In this document: positions 14,062 through 22,207 of the stretch, one piece after another | Numbering within the stretch: position 1 is the stretch's first letter | Layout: each line of letters opens with the position of its first letter | Assembly (NCBI RefSeq): GCF_015751785.1 | Contig: NZ_JADOTY010000001.1 | Span: 4,216,001 to 4,280,000, forward strand | DNA length: 64,000 nucleotides | Reading direction: 5' to 3' | Source: Micromonospora vinacea | GTDB lineage: Bacteria > Actinomycetota > Actinomycetes > Mycobacteriales > Micromonosporaceae | Translations under genes and position numbers: made by a program | Notes under the pieces: generated by a model | Databases searched by the model: none | Seen by the model: only the letters and a program-made list of their open reading frames with translations | Told to the model about the DNA's origin: nothing

Positions 14062-16671
14062 TCAGGTCAGCGAGCAGGCCGCCCCGTTGACAGTGACCAG
14101 GCCGGGGCTCGGGTTGGCGCCGCCGCCCGTGGTCGCGTTGAAGCCGAACGTCACAGTGCCGCCGGGCGCGATCTTGGCGTTGTACGACTCGTTGCGCGCT
14201 GTCACCGTCGCACCGGACTGGGTGACCTTCGCCAGCCACGCCTCGCGTACCCGCTGGTCACCGGTGAACGCGAAGCGCACGCTCCAGCCGTTGACGGCGG
14301 TGGCGCCCGTGTTCTGGATGGTCAGCTGCCCGGTGAACCCGGTGCCGCCCTGCCAGGTGCCGTAGTTGGAGTAGCGCGCCGTGCAGGTGGTGGCCGGCAC
14401 CGCGCCGGCGTCACCCTGGTCGGCCAGGAACGAGGAGATCCAGGCCAGCGCCGAGTTCCAGTTGATCGCCACCTCGTTTGTCGAGTACGAGTTGATGTCG
14501 TCGACGTAGCAGAACATCGGCTCGCAACCGGCGAGCAGCTGCGCCACGAACGGGTCCTGGAGGGCCGCGTTCGGGCCGCCGGCGAGGGAGCCGGCGGGCG
14601 GTCGGGGCAGGTTCGGGTCGAGCTGGTGGCCGAAGATCCGGCTGTGCTGGTTCTGCGCGGCGTGCTCACCCCACCCGGTGACGTAGGAGATGTTCAGGGC
14701 GTTGCGACCGAGGACGTAGTCCATGGCCTGCACGGCGCCGTCGCGGTAGACGGGGTTGCGGGTCAGGTCGAACGCGGTGGCCAGCACCACGGCGTTGTTG
14801 ATGACGTTGCTGTTGCCGCCCCAGAAGTAGCTGTTGGCGTCACCGGGCATCGGCAGCCCGTACGCCTGCCGGCGCAGCTCGGCGAGGTACGTGTCGGCCG
14901 CGGCGGTGACCGAGGCGCGGACCCGGGCCAGATCGGCGGCGGGCAGCCCGTTCGGCACGGTGGCCAGGTCGAGGCGGCCCAGCGCGGCAACGCTCTGCCA
15001 GCCGAAGCCCCGGGCGTCGAACACGTTCCCGGTGTGGTGCGGTGAGGCGGTCAGGTCGGCCAGGTAGTTCTGCGCCCCGGTGGTCAGGTACAGCTCGGCC
15101 GCCGCCCAGTAGAACTCGTCGGTGACGTTGCTGTCGTCGTACGCGCCGCCGCCGGTGCCGTCGGTCGGGCTGGCGTACACCGCCGGGTGGGCCTTGGCCG
15201 CGGCGTAGGCCGTCTTCGCGGCGGTGCCGCAGCGGGTCGCGAACGCCGCGTCGTACGGCGCGAAGAGCCGGGCGCACTGGGCGGCGGTGGCGGCGAGGTT
15301 GAGGGTGGCCGCTGTCGACGGTGGGTGCAGCTCGCGCGGCTGCGGGTCGTCCTGCGGGGCGAGCGGCAGCCCGGTCCAGTTCTGGTCGTGGATCTTGTGG
15401 TGGACCATGCCGGCGAGCGGCTTGCCGGCGGGCACCTGCATGCGCAGCAGGAACTCCAGCTCCCAGCGGGCCTCGTCGAGGATGTCCGGCACCCCGTTGT
15501 CGCGCTCGGGCACCCGCAGCGTGCCGTCGGCGAGTTCCGCGCCGCCGTTGGCGGTGGCCGCCGTCCGGGTCCGTTCGAAGGTGTTCAACAGCTGGTAGGT
15601 GGCGATGCCGCCGTTGACCACGTACTTGCCGTGGTCACCGGCGTCGTACCAACCGCCGCGCACGTCGAGGGAGTAGTCGCAGACACCCGGCTGGCAGGGC
15701 ACGTTGGTGTCGCCCTGGTTGGGTGCGACGCCGAGGTGGCCGGCGGGTCGGGCGTACTCGTCGCCGATCAGGTCGCCGTCGATGGCGATGCCGCTGCGCT
15801 GGGCGTAGAAGAACTGCAACGAGTCGGAGCGCAGCTGGTCGTAGAGGGCGCCGGAGATGTCGAACGGGTGGCTGGTCTCGCCGTCCACGGTGAGCGTGAG
15901 CCCGGTGCCGGGAGTGCGGTAGCTGGAGAAGTCGACACTCTGCACGTTCTGCCCGGAGGCGGCGTCGACACCGCGAGCGGTGGTGCTGCCACTGGCCACG
16001 ACCGCGCCGGCGGCGCTGCGCAGCTGCCAGGGCAGCGGCTCGGTGGCCTCGGTGACGACAGTGGCGTTCTTCGGGCCGCCGGGAAGGTAGCCGACCTGGT
16101 TGACGCGCACCCGTGGCCCGGTGTCCGGCTCGTACGGCTCGGGCGGCTCACCGCCGCGCAGCGACACGTCGTCCAGGCAGATGGTCTGCGCCTGGGCGGA
16201 ACCGCCGACCTGGAAGATCAGCTGGGCGTTGGGGTTGTCGTCCGGGACGGTGAAGGTCTGCTCGACCCGCTGGATGGTGCCGGTCGCGGTGGCGTCGACT
16301 GCCGCGTACGTGGTGTACGGAGCGCTGCCGAGCTGCAACACGGCCTTGACCGCGGCGCCGGGAGTGGCGGAGACCGCGAAGCCGAGGGTGTATTCGGCGC
16401 CGGCGATCAGCGGCACGCCGTCCTGGCCGATGCCGGCGTCCCACGGGTTGGCCAGCCCGCCCGCGACCGTGGTGCAGAGCTGGCCGTCGGTGACCGCCAG
16501 CGCTCCGGTGCCGAAGGAGAACCAGGGGCTCACCCCGGCGCTGAAGTCGCCGTTGTCGATCTGTTCGGGGGCGTCCGGTGGTGGGTCGGCGTGGGCCGCG
16601 CCGGCGCCCGCGCCGGTGAGGGCCAGAGTGGTCGCCGCAGCCAACAGGAGGCGGCGTCGGGATGGCGTCAC
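14062..16671 (-). CDS. Secreted GH9 endoglucanase with CBM4/9-like and CBM2 modules
   Basis: GTG 16671 behind GGAAGGA gives 869 aa. A Tat/Sec-type signal peptide (RRRLLLAAATTLALTG) ends near residue 29. Residues about 35-175 form a CBM4/9-like jelly roll (NGDFSAGVSPWFSFG). Then comes the Ig-like CelD N-domain (VRVNQVGYLPGGPKNA). The GH9 catalytic domain follows (GGWYDAGDHGKYVV, with the paired Asp in DAGDHGK), ending with VDDINSYSTNEVAINWNS that carries the acid Glu. The C-terminus is CBM2 (CTARYSNYGTWQGG... FGFNATTGG). It cuts internal beta-1,4 bonds of cellulose outside the cell. A CebR-type operator lies upstream, so cellobiose induction is likely. Confidence 0.93.
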   Translation of the reverse strand: MTPSRRRLLLAAATTLALTGAGAGAAHADPPPDAPEQIDNGDFSAGVSPWFSFGTGALAVTDGQLCTTVAGGLANPWDAGIGQDGVPLIAGAEYTLGFAVSATPGAAVKAVLQLGSAPYTTYAAVDATATGTIQRVEQTFTVPDDNPNAQLIFQVGGSAQAQTICLDDVSLRGGEPPEPYEPDTGPRVRVNQVGYLPGGPKNATVVTEATEPLPWQLRSAAGAVVASGSTTARGVDAASGQNVQSVDFSSYRTPGTGLTLTVDGETSHPFDISGALYDQLRSDSLQFFYAQRSGIAIDGDLIGDEYARPAGHLGVAPNQGDTNVPCQPGVCDYSLDVRGGWYDAGDHGKYVVNGGIATYQLLNTFERTRTAATANGGAELADGTLRVPERDNGVPDILDEARWELEFLLRMQVPAGKPLAGMVHHKIHDQNWTGLPLAPQDDPQPRELHPPSTAATLNLAATAAQCARLFAPYDAAFATRCGTAAKTAYAAAKAHPAVYASPTDGTGGGAYDDSNVTDEFYWAAAELYLTTGAQNYLADLTASPHHTGNVFDARGFGWQSVAALGRLDLATVPNGLPAADLARVRASVTAAADTYLAELRRQAYGLPMPGDANSYFWGGNSNVINNAVVLATAFDLTRNPVYRDGAVQAMDYVLGRNALNISYVTGWGEHAAQNQHSRIFGHQLDPNLPRPPAGSLAGGPNAALQDPFVAQLLAGCEPMFCYVDDINSYSTNEVAINWNSALAWISSFLADQGDAGAVPATTCTARYSNYGTWQGGTGFTGQLTIQNTGATAVNGWSVRFAFTGDQRVREAWLAKVTQSGATVTARNESYNAKIAPGGTVTFGFNATTGGGANPSPGLVTVNGAACSLT

Positions 16672-16730
16672 GGGGAGTCCTTCCGGGACGGAAAGTGGGA
16701 CGGTGGTGGTGGCACTGTGGTGCGAGGAAC

Positions 16731-16746
16731 CTGGGAGCGCTCCCAG
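16731..16746. promoter_or_regulatory. CebR-type operator (TGGGAGCGCTCCCA)
   Basis: CTGGGAGCGCTCCCAG at 16731-16746 is a perfect 16-bp palindrome containing the 14-bp operator bound by the LacI-family regulator CebR in Streptomyces and CelR in Thermobifida. It lies 60 bp upstream of the cellulase start. CebR itself is not in the window. Repression released by cellobiose or cellotriose is expected. Confidence 0.88.
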
Positions 16747-16944
16747 GTATCGGCTCGATGTTTCCAGTGCCGGTACGTCATGTCAATTGATCTGGTTGGA
16801 TGGGTTCCGGCATCCCACGTGGGCGGTCAGCCCGGCGGGCGCCTCCCGCCGCGCCGCCGTCCGGACGTGAGATTGACCGCGCCACGCGCCGTCGTCTCGA
16901 TCTCCTAGAGACAACTGCGCCCTTCGCCTGGCAGGCTGCCTCCC

Positions 16945-17670
16945 ATGACCCTGAAGCTGCGTTCCGTGGGAACGAGCGACCGTGGGCTGATCCGCAGCGG
17001 AAACCAGGACGCCCTGCACGCCGGCAGCTGGCTCGTCGCCGTCGCCGACGGCATGGGCGGGATGGCCGCCGGCGACCTGGCCAGCGCCCTCACCATCGAC
17101 GCGGTCGCCCCGCTGGACGTGGAGACACCCGAGGACGCCCTGGTGGCCGCGCTCGAGGGTGGCATCGCCCTGGCGACCTCCCGGATCCGACAGGCGGTCG
17201 CCGAGGATCCCGAGCGCCAGGGCATGGGCACCACGCTGACCGCCCTGCTCTTCGCCCGTACCGGCAGCTGCCTGGCGCTCGCGCACGTCGGCGACTCCCG
17301 GGCCTACCTGTTCCGCGAGGGCGTGCTCAAGCAGGTCACCCGGGACGACACGTTCGTGCAGATGTTGGTGGATCAGGGCGTGATCACCCCCGACCAGGCC
17401 AGCAGCCACCCGCGCCGCGCCGTGGTCACCCAGGCGTTGCAGGGTGAAGAGGTCTCCCCGTCGTACGCGACGATGGTGCCCCGGGCCGGCGACCGGTGGC
17501 TGCTGTGCAGCGACGGCCTCTCCAACGTGGTCCGCCCGGACACCCTCACCGAGGTGCTCAGCGGCTATCCGGACCGGGACGCCTGCGCCGCCAAGCTGAT
17601 CGACCTGGCCCTGCACGCCGGCGCACCGGACAACGTCACAGTCGTGGTGGCCGACGTCGTCGAGGAGTAG
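16945..17670 (+). CDS. PP2C-type serine/threonine protein phosphatase
   Basis: The 241-aa protein is a bare PP2C (PPM) catalytic domain. Metal-binding motifs are visible: SGNQDAL (Asp), VADGMGGMAAG (Asp-Gly), AHVGDSRAYLF, CSDGLSN, and APDNVTVVVADV at the end. It should remove phosphate from Ser/Thr of proteins phosphorylated by PknB-type kinases, or from other stress regulators, in the cytoplasm. No kinase or FHA gene is adjacent, so the partner is unknown. No Shine-Dalgarno precedes ATG 16945. It is convergent with hrpB, and the joint holds a 34-bp tandem duplication. Confidence 0.9.
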   Translation: MTLKLRSVGTSDRGLIRSGNQDALHAGSWLVAVADGMGGMAAGDLASALTIDAVAPLDVETPEDALVAALEGGIALATSRIRQAVAEDPERQGMGTTLTALLFARTGSCLALAHVGDSRAYLFREGVLKQVTRDDTFVQMLVDQGVITPDQASSHPRRAVVTQALQGEEVSPSYATMVPRAGDRWLLCSDGLSNVVRPDTLTEVLSGYPDRDACAAKLIDLALHAGAPDNVTVVVADVVEE

Positions 17671-17725
17671 GCCGGCGCTCAGCGCCGACGGCGTCGAGGA
17701 ATAGGCCGGCGCTCAGCGCCGACGT
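17658..17725. repeat. 34-bp tandem duplication across the PP2C/HrpB stops
   Basis: The unit beginning CGTCGAGGAGTAGGCC at 17658 is repeated at 17692 (CGTCGAGGAATAGGCC) with one substitution in 33 bases. Each unit includes the hairpin GGCGCTCAGCGCC. The first unit carries the PP2C stop codon, the second carries the hrpB stop. The result is two stacked hairpins between convergent genes and a duplicated C-terminal coding end. Confidence 0.85.
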
Positions 17726-20268
17726 GGCGTGGCGTGCCGGGTGGGCGTCGCCGTTCCCGGGTCCTCCGGCCACGGGTGCCGGGGATAGCGCCCGCGTAGC
17801 TCGGAGCGGACCTGCGGGTAACCGGTACGCCAGAACGAGGCCAGGTCGGCGGTGACCGCCACCGGCCGGCCGGCGGGGGAGAGCAGGTGCAGCAGCACCG
17901 GCACCCGACCGCCGGCGATGCGGGGGGCCGCCGGCCAGCCGAACGTCTCCTGGAGCTTCACGGCGAGCACGGGCGCGCCCGGGTCGCTGTAGTCCAGCCG
18001 GACCCGGGAACCACTCGGCACCTCGATCCGCTCCGGGGCCAACTCGTCGAGGCGGGCGGCCTGGGCCCAGGGCAGCAGCCGACGCAGCGCCGACGACACG
18101 TCCACTCGCGCCAGGTCGGCCCGGCGGCGCGCGGCGGCCAGCTCCGGGCCCAGCCAGCTGGGCGCGGCGTCGAGCAACGAGTCGTCGCCGACCTCCGGCC
18201 ACGGATCACCCAGGTGGTGCCGGAGGAACGCGAGCCGCTCGCGCAGCCCTCGCGCCGACGGTGTCCACGGCAGCAGCCCCAGCCCGTCCTGACGCAGGCC
18301 GGTCAGCAACGCGGCAGCCACCTCGGCCCGGTCCGGCCGGTCCAGCCGCCGCTGGACCAGCTCGATCGCGCCCAGCCGGGTCACCTCCCGGGCCACCACG
18401 TCCCCGTCGGACCAGCCGACCTCGCGGCCGGTGCGCAGCAGCGGACCGGCCGCCTCCCGGGCCGTCGCCTCGTCCACCGGTGCGGCCCGGCGGATCCGGG
18501 CCGACGGCGCGCCGGGGGTGCGGTCCGCGACCGCCACCGCCAGCCAGTCCGACCCGGCCAGCCCCGAGCCGGCCGCCAGCTCCGCCGCGGTCCCGCCGGT
18601 CATCAGGTACGCCGAACCGCCCGGCCGCCGCACCCGGGCCAACCGTTCCGGGTACGCCAGCCCGACCAGCAGCCCGGCGGCGAGATCGTCGCTCAGCCCA
18701 GCTGAGCCGGTCCGGTCGGTGGCATCGGCGCGGCCCTTCGGTGGGGTGCGGGTCGGCAGCGCCGCGCGTAGCCGGCGTACCTCGGTGCGCCAGCGGGCGG
18801 TGGCGCCCGCGTCCACGCCGGTGCGCAGCCGACGCCATCCGGCGACCAGGTCGTCACCGGGGCCGGCCGCGCTCTCCTCGGCGAGCAGGGCCACCACCTC
18901 GGCGGCTCGGTCGGCGCCGACCCGGCCGGCGCCGTCGAGCAGCGCCCGGGCCAGCCGTGGGTGCGCTCCGGCGGCGGCGATCGACAGTCCCCGCGCGGTG
19001 ATCCGACCGTCGGCGTCTACGGCGCCCAGGGTCTGCAGGGTGTCCCGGGCCACCGTCATCGCGGCGGCCGGTGGCGCGTCGGGCAACGCGAGCCCGACAC
19101 CGTCCGGTGCGCCCCAGGCGGCCAGCTCCAGCGCGAAGCCGGTCAGATCGGCGGTGGCGATCTCCGGCTCGGCGCGGGCGGGCAGCCGCTCGTGGGTCGC
19201 CGCCGACCAGCAGCGGTAGACGTACCCGGGGGCCTCCCGGCCGGCCCGGCCAGCCCGCTGGGTGGCGGCGGCGCGGGAGACCGGCACGGTGACCAGCGCG
19301 CCGAGCCCTCGGGCCAGGTCGATCCGGGGCACCCGGGAGAGCCCGGCGTCCACCACGATCCGCACGCCCGGGACGGTCAGACTGGTCTCGGCCAGCGCGG
19401 TGGCCAGCACCACCCGCCGTCGGTCCGCGCGACGCAGCGCGGCGTCCTGCTCGGTGCCGCGTTGACGGCCGTGCAGCGGCAGCAGCGCCACTGTGTCCCG
19501 CAGGTCGCTCAACCGGCCGGTGACCGCCGCGATCTCGCCGGCCCCGGGCAGGAAGACGAGCACGTCACCGTCGTGCTCGCGCAGCGCCCGCCGGACGGTG
19601 GCGGCCACGTGGTCGAGCAGGGCACGGTCCACCGGCCCGGCCCCGGGCGGGGCGATGGGACGTGCCGGGGGCACCCAGATCCGCTGCACCGGATGCAACG
19701 CCGAGTCGGCCCGAACCACCGGGGCCGGGGTGGGCCCGCCCAGCAGCGCGGCGAACCGGTCGGTGTCCGGAGTCGCCGACATCGCCAGCAGCCACAGGTC
19801 CGGCCGGATTGTGGCGCGCGCCTCCACGGTGAAGGCCAGCGCGAGGTCGGCGTCGAGTTGGCGTTCGTGGCACTCGTCGAGCAGCACGGCACCCGTGCCG
19901 GGCAGCTCCGGGTCGTGGTGCAGCCGGCGGACCAGCAGGCCGGTGGTGACCACCTCGATCCGGGTGGCCGGGCCGACCCGGCGCTCGCCGCGCACCGCGT
20001 AGCCGACCCGCTCACCGACCCGCTCGCCGAGCAGCTCGGCCATGCGTCGGGCAGCGGCACGAGCCGCCACCCGGCGGGGTTGGGCGATCACCACCCGGCC
20101 GGTCACCCGGTCGGCCACGGCCAGCGGCGCCAGGGTGGTCTTGCCGGTGCCCGGTGGGGCCACCAGCACACCGGCGCCGGCCGCGTCGAGCGCCGTGACC
20201 AGCGCCGGCAGCACCGGACGGACCGGCAGGTCAAGTGTTACGTCGGAGAGCACGGCCCAGTCTCGCAC
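17713..20268 (-). CDS. hrpB: ATP-dependent helicase HrpB
   Basis: The 851-aa DEAH-box helicase has Walker A APPGTGKTT (residues 37-45), the DEAH-like box DECHE in VLLDECHERQ, motif III SATPDTDR, and motif VI QRAGRAGREAPG. The helicase-associated (HA2) and HrpB-specific C-terminal domains follow. HrpB unwinds RNA or RNA-DNA in an ATP-dependent way; its cellular role in actinobacteria is unclear. GTG 20268 is used; a GTG 15 bp further in (MLSDVTLDLPV) would fit equally. It is transcribed on its own, convergent with the PP2C gene. Confidence 0.92.
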   Translation of the reverse strand: MRDWAVLSDVTLDLPVRPVLPALVTALDAAGAGVLVAPPGTGKTTLAPLAVADRVTGRVVIAQPRRVAARAAARRMAELLGERVGERVGYAVRGERRVGPATRIEVVTTGLLVRRLHHDPELPGTGAVLLDECHERQLDADLALAFTVEARATIRPDLWLLAMSATPDTDRFAALLGGPTPAPVVRADSALHPVQRIWVPPARPIAPPGAGPVDRALLDHVAATVRRALREHDGDVLVFLPGAGEIAAVTGRLSDLRDTVALLPLHGRQRGTEQDAALRRADRRRVVLATALAETSLTVPGVRIVVDAGLSRVPRIDLARGLGALVTVPVSRAAATQRAGRAGREAPGYVYRCWSAATHERLPARAEPEIATADLTGFALELAAWGAPDGVGLALPDAPPAAAMTVARDTLQTLGAVDADGRITARGLSIAAAGAHPRLARALLDGAGRVGADRAAEVVALLAEESAAGPGDDLVAGWRRLRTGVDAGATARWRTEVRRLRAALPTRTPPKGRADATDRTGSAGLSDDLAAGLLVGLAYPERLARVRRPGGSAYLMTGGTAAELAAGSGLAGSDWLAVAVADRTPGAPSARIRRAAPVDEATAREAAGPLLRTGREVGWSDGDVVAREVTRLGAIELVQRRLDRPDRAEVAAALLTGLRQDGLGLLPWTPSARGLRERLAFLRHHLGDPWPEVGDDSLLDAAPSWLGPELAAARRRADLARVDVSSALRRLLPWAQAARLDELAPERIEVPSGSRVRLDYSDPGAPVLAVKLQETFGWPAAPRIAGGRVPVLLHLLSPAGRPVAVTADLASFWRTGYPQVRSELRGRYPRHPWPEDPGTATPTRHATPRRR

Positions 20269-20281
20269 CGGCGTGGGCGCG

Positions 20282-20482
20282 TCAGGGGCGACGGACCTCG
20301 CCGGCGCCGAGCACGAAGGCCCGCCAGGCCGCCGCGCCGAAGGCGAGCACCGGGCCGGAACGGTCCTTGCTGTCCCGGACGGCGACCTGACCGTCGACTG
20401 TCGCGACCTCCACGCAGTTGCCGTTGCCGCTGCTGCGCGTGCTGGTGCGCCAGTCCGCTCGGGTCAGGTCGTACGCCGTCAT
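20282..20482 (-). CDS. DUF397 protein
   Basis: ATG 20482 (MTAYDLTRADWRTSTRSSG) gives 66 aa, the family's usual length, behind GAGAGG. Motifs WRTSTRSSGNGNCVEVA and VAVRDSKDRSGPVLAF are the DUF397 signature. DUF397 proteins are small partners of XRE/DUF5753 regulators in streptomycete-type development and antibiotic control, probably binding the regulator. It lies 41 bp downstream of the XRE/DUF5753 gene in the same direction, as is typical. Confidence 0.9.
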   Translation of the reverse strand: MTAYDLTRADWRTSTRSSGNGNCVEVATVDGQVAVRDSKDRSGPVLAFGAAAWRAFVLGAGEVRRP

Positions 20483-20523
20483 CCGCGGTACCTCTCGTCT
20501 GCGTCGGCGTGCCGCAGAAGCGG

Positions 20524-21390
20524 TCACGCAAAGTTACGAGAAGCATGCTCAAGACGGGTCATCGACGCCGTCGGATCGAGCGCCATCCGGCACAGCTCCT
20601 CGTGCAGAAGGCTATACCCGAGCACATGATCGGCTTCCTCCAGAGCCAGCCCCATCGTGAGGTTATCCAGGTAAACCACTGACGCGTCGGCGGCGTCGGC
20701 GAAGTTGAGGATCACGTACGGGGTGCTCATGGCCGGATGCCCGCCGGCCGCGAAGGGAAGTACCTGGATTGTCACGTTGGGTAGTTGTGCGATCCGGCTC
20801 ATGTGGACCAACTGTTCGGCCATCACCGCGGTGCCGCCGACCGGGCGCAGGAGCACCGCCTCGTTGAGGATCACCGACAGGTCGACCGGGTCCTCCCGAC
20901 GCAGCACCTCCTGCCGGCGCAGTCGGGCGGCGATCTTGCGCTCCAGACCGTCCTCGCCGGCGGTGCGCCGGAAGATCTCCCGGGCGTACGCCTCGGTCTG
21001 CAACAGCCCGGGCACCGACTCGGCCTCGTACGTGCGCAGTGCCGCCGCCTCGGCCTCCAGCCCGACGTAGAACTCGAACCACTCGGGCAGCACGTCGCTG
21101 TAGTTCTGCCACCAGCCCCGCTGCTGTGCCCCCCGGGCGATCTCGATCAGCGCTTCGGCATCCGAACCGGTCACCTGGTACAGCGCGAGGGCGGCCCGGA
21201 CGTCGCGCGGTTTGATGCCGATCTGCGCGGTCTCGATCCGGGACAGGTTGCTCTTCGACATGTCGAGCTGACGGGCTGCCACATCGAGGGTCATGCCCGC
21301 GCGTTCCCGAAGTTGGCGGAGTTCCCGGGCGATGCGGCGACGCCGCACGGTCGGGCTGGCGGCGGGTCGGATGGTGGGAGTGGCGGTCAC
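20524..21390 (-). CDS. XRE-family regulator with DUF5753 (Scr1-like)
   Basis: GTG 21390 gives 288 aa, the standard family length; the longer open frame upstream is a shadow. The N-terminal helix-turn-helix is at about 20-75 (LRQLRERAGMTLDVAARQLDMS, KSNLSRIETAQIGIKPRDVR). DUF5753 follows to the end (EAESVPGLLQTEAYARE, LLRPVGGTAVMAEQLVHM). Such proteins bind DNA and pair with DUF397 partners to control development or secondary metabolism. The DUF397 gene directly follows. Divergent from the GPP34 gene. Confidence 0.9.
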   Translation of the reverse strand: MTATPTIRPAASPTVRRRRIARELRQLRERAGMTLDVAARQLDMSKSNLSRIETAQIGIKPRDVRAALALYQVTGSDAEALIEIARGAQQRGWWQNYSDVLPEWFEFYVGLEAEAAALRTYEAESVPGLLQTEAYAREIFRRTAGEDGLERKIAARLRRQEVLRREDPVDLSVILNEAVLLRPVGGTAVMAEQLVHMSRIAQLPNVTIQVLPFAAGGHPAMSTPYVILNFADAADASVVYLDNLTMGLALEEADHVLGYSLLHEELCRMALDPTASMTRLEHASRNFA

Positions 21391-21531
21391 CGTCCGAGTC
21401 TGCCACGACAAGATCCGCAGGTCGCAGATGCACGGAGTGCAACTTTCGAATCTGGGAGTTGCGTTGCAGTAGCTGTCGGTGCATCCTTTCCCGGTCGCGA
21501 TCACTGTGGACACACCTGTGCGGGAGGACCG

Positions 21532-22158
21532 TTGCTCATCGCCGACGAGTTCTTCCTGATCGCACACAACGACAGTCGCGGCAAGGCGAAACTGCACCCT
21601 GCGGCGACCGGGCTCGGGCTGGCCGGCGGGCTCCTCGGCGAGCTGATCCTTTATGGACATATCACCGTCACGGCCGGGCAGATCACCGTCATCGACCGGC
21701 GTCCGCCGGCCGACGCCCTGGCGCACACGGTGCTGGACCAGTTGGTCGGTGAGTCCCAGCACCGGGAATTGCGCACCTGGCTGAGCTTCCTGGCCCAGAG
21801 CGCCACGACCTCGGTGGGGGAGCGGTTGGCCCGCGCCGGGGTGCTGCGCCGCCAGGAGAGTCGCCGGCTGCTGCGTACCACTGTCAGCTACCTGCCGATC
21901 GACCTCAACGCGGTGGCCTGGCCGGCCACCCGGCTACGGGCCCTGCTGGACCGGCCGGACCCGCCGGGCGTGCCGGACGCCCTGCTGCTCGGCCTGGTCG
22001 TGGCCGCGGGGCTGACCCGCGAGGTGCTGTGGAGCGCCGGCCCTCGCGCGCACCACCGGCTGAACGTCCTCATCCCCGCGCTGCCGGCACCACTCAAGGA
22101 ACTCGTCGGGCACACCGAGGCCGCCGTCGGCGCCGCCGTGCTGCGCGGCATCCCCTGA
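21532..22158 (+). CDS. GPP34 (GOLPH3-like) family protein
   Basis: TTG 21532 behind GGGAGG gives 208 aa starting MLIADEFFLIAHNDSRGKA. The core GLGLAGGLLGELILYGHI and RRPPADALAH match GPP34-family proteins, which in eukaryotes bind phosphatidylinositol-4-phosphate and in actinobacteria are of unknown function, often near developmental genes. The protein is soluble, helical and ends with EAAVGAAVLRGIP. The TTG start is chosen for its ribosome site and because the family normally starts a few residues before the LIAD-like strand. It is followed 49 bp later by the permease gene and may be cotranscribed. Confidence 0.8.
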   Translation: MLIADEFFLIAHNDSRGKAKLHPAATGLGLAGGLLGELILYGHITVTAGQITVIDRRPPADALAHTVLDQLVGESQHRELRTWLSFLAQSATTSVGERLARAGVLRRQESRRLLRTTVSYLPIDLNAVAWPATRLRALLDRPDPPGVPDALLLGLVVAAGLTREVLWSAGPRAHHRLNVLIPALPAPLKELVGHTEAAVGAAVLRGIP

Positions 22159-22207
22159 TCCCCCCCCGGTAACCCCCAACCCTCCCCTCGACGATCGGAG
22201 TAGTCGT

